A stretch of 64,000 nucleotides of DNA from Kovacikia minuta CCNUW1 (GTDB lineage Bacteria; Cyanobacteriota; Cyanobacteriia; Leptolyngbyales; Leptolyngbyaceae), in assembly GCF_020091585.1 (NCBI RefSeq), contig NZ_CP083582.1, positions 4,216,001-4,280,000 of the forward strand, written 5' to 3'. Shown in pieces: positions 63,116 through 64,000 of this stretch (positions are counted from its first letter, which is position 1; every line of letters starts with the position of its first letter). The notes under the pieces are model-generated. The model saw only the letters and a program-made list of their open reading frames with translations. It did not search any database and had not been told where the DNA came from. A program made the position numbers and the translations under genes.

Positions 63116-63856
63116 TTACTCAGTTTGCTCCAGAGCAGCCCTGGCTTTAGCCAGGTATTCCATCACCGCTGTATCGACCATTCCTCGGCTGACTACTTCA
63201 GGCTGCTCCTGTTGCCACATCTGGTTTAGGGATTGTGCAATTCCAGGATCACCCCCTGTAAATTCTTGGATCAATTCAATCGATCGGCGAGCGAGAGCTT
63301 GGACGGGTTCACTGGCTGGATCAGTGCCCTTCGCCATCTCTGCCCGTGCTTGCTCAAATAAATCTTGCCATTCGGCTTGAACTTGCTTAATCCGCTCTTC
63401 GCCGACCAATTCCTGACGTTGCCTGAGGGATTCCAATTGTTCAGGGGTGTAATATTTTCCCAACATGTTCATCACCTCAATGGTTTGAATGAGTGCTTCC
63501 ACAGATACGGGTTGCATCGAACTGGTCGCTTGAGCGATCGCTTCCAGGCGATTGAGCAATTTTTGAGAGAGTTCAATTTGCTCACGCAAGCGGGCAGTAT
63601 GGAGTTGAATCACGCGATCGAAGGAAAAGTTGCGTTGCTCTAAACACTCACGGATTTCTTCGAGGGAGAAGCCAATTTGCCGCAGCGATACGATTTGCTG
63701 CAAGCGAATGATGTCTTCCCTGCCATACAGTCGATACCCTGCTTCAGTGCGATGAGAGGGCGAAAGTAAGCCGATTTCGTCGTAGTAATGCAACGTCCGA
63801 ACCGAAACCCCGGTTTGTTTTGCAAGATCACCGACCTTGAGTGCGATCGATTGCAT
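63116..63856 (-). CDS. MerR-family regulator with TipAS domain
   Basis: 246 residues from MQSIALKVGDLAKQTGVSVR. N-terminal winged helix TLHYYDEIGLLSPSHRTEAG YRLY, coiled dimer helix to about residue 110, then a TipAS-like helical ligand domain (YTPEQLESLRQRQELVGEER, AKGTDPASEPVQALARRSIE). TipAS domains bind hydrophobic antibiotics. The operator-like palindrome upstream suggests self-regulation. Confidence 0.9.
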   Translation of the reverse strand: MQSIALKVGDLAKQTGVSVRTLHYYDEIGLLSPSHRTEAGYRLYGREDIIRLQQIVSLRQIGFSLEEIRECLEQRNFSFDRVIQLHTARLREQIELSQKLLNRLEAIAQATSSMQPVSVEALIQTIEVMNMLGKYYTPEQLESLRQRQELVGEERIKQVQAEWQDLFEQARAEMAKGTDPASEPVQALARRSIELIQEFTGGDPGIAQSLNQMWQQEQPEVVSRGMVDTAVMEYLAKARAALEQTE

Positions 63857-63914
63857 CTTCCCCTCCCGACCCAGTGCAGACAACCTTAAGCTGTGAATGA
63901 ATCTATGGTACGAA

Positions 63915-63936
63915 CCTCACGCTCCGTCAGGGTCAA
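63915..63936 (-). promoter_or_regulatory. MerR-type operator/promoter
   Basis: Read on the minus strand: TTGACCCTGACGGAGCGTGA followed by GG. This is a near-palindrome that carries a -35 box (TTGACC) and has the long -35/-10 spacing typical of MerR-controlled promoters. It lies about 60 bases upstream of the MerR gene on the same strand. Confidence 0.65.
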
Positions 63937-64000
63937 GGGGTGAAGCAAAAAAGTTTTTGAACTGCTCATGTAAGTTTTGTGTTGAAGCTTCACCAAATGA

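Overview
The window looks like cyanobacterial accessory DNA. HIP1-type GCGATCGC sites are scattered throughout, and the gene families (IS630, IS701, ISKra4-type and ISH3-type elements, DUF6713, cyanobacterial GAF/PAS histidine kinases) fit a filamentous, IS-rich cyanobacterium. I saw no rRNA, tRNA or CRISPR array. The left two-thirds (about 1-39.5 kb) is an unusually dense mobile and defence-type region, possibly plasmid or genomic-island DNA. The right third (about 39.5-64 kb) is calmer, chromosome-like sequence.

Layout. 1-6.4 kb: IS5 remnant, an N-terminally truncated DUF262/HNH (GmrSD-like) gene, an IS630, an XRE regulator, a 21-bp repeat tract and a PD-(D/E)XK nuclease-like gene. 6.7-11.7 kb: a reverse transcriptase (RT) plus SLATT (2-TM effector) pair with a potentially structured RNA between them. 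Both genes are split by IS elements, and both become continuous in frame when the IS and one target-site copy are removed. 11.8-13.2 kb: queD-queE-(small ORF)-truncated queC. 13.5-16.4 kb: two conserved plasmid-type genes, a tyrosine recombinase and a TnsB C-terminal remnant. 16.8-24.2 kb: IS21, IS630, a 428-aa-transposase element and an ISKra4-type element, all inserted in or next to two short TnsB-core genes. 24.4-30.5 kb: a tnsB-tnsC-tniQ module that closely resembles type V-K CRISPR-associated transposons (CAST), but no Cas12k or CRISPR is visible. The module ends in a TGTACA terminus with TnsB-type repeats, which an IS256 element has split. 30.5-31.0 kb: two more arrays of transposon-end-like repeats abut this terminus. 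31.3-39.4 kb: IS remnants, a complete IS21, and a DUF4297-like nuclease gene cut into four pieces by three IS elements.

39.5-64 kb: tatD remnant, APH-family kinase, LysR with an alpha/beta hydrolase, GST and SDR genes divergent from AraC, SnoaL and NmrA proteins, a VanZ-RDD membrane protein split by an ISH3 element, several membrane proteins, a GC-rich secreted hydrolase, a DsbA-like protein without CXXC, a NarL-type two-component system and a MerR regulator with its operator.

The main theme is a CAST-like transposition module with catalytically altered TnsB-core paralogues, set among anti-phage-type genes that insertion sequences have recently switched off. The target-site duplications are still exact, so the ancestral genes can be read.
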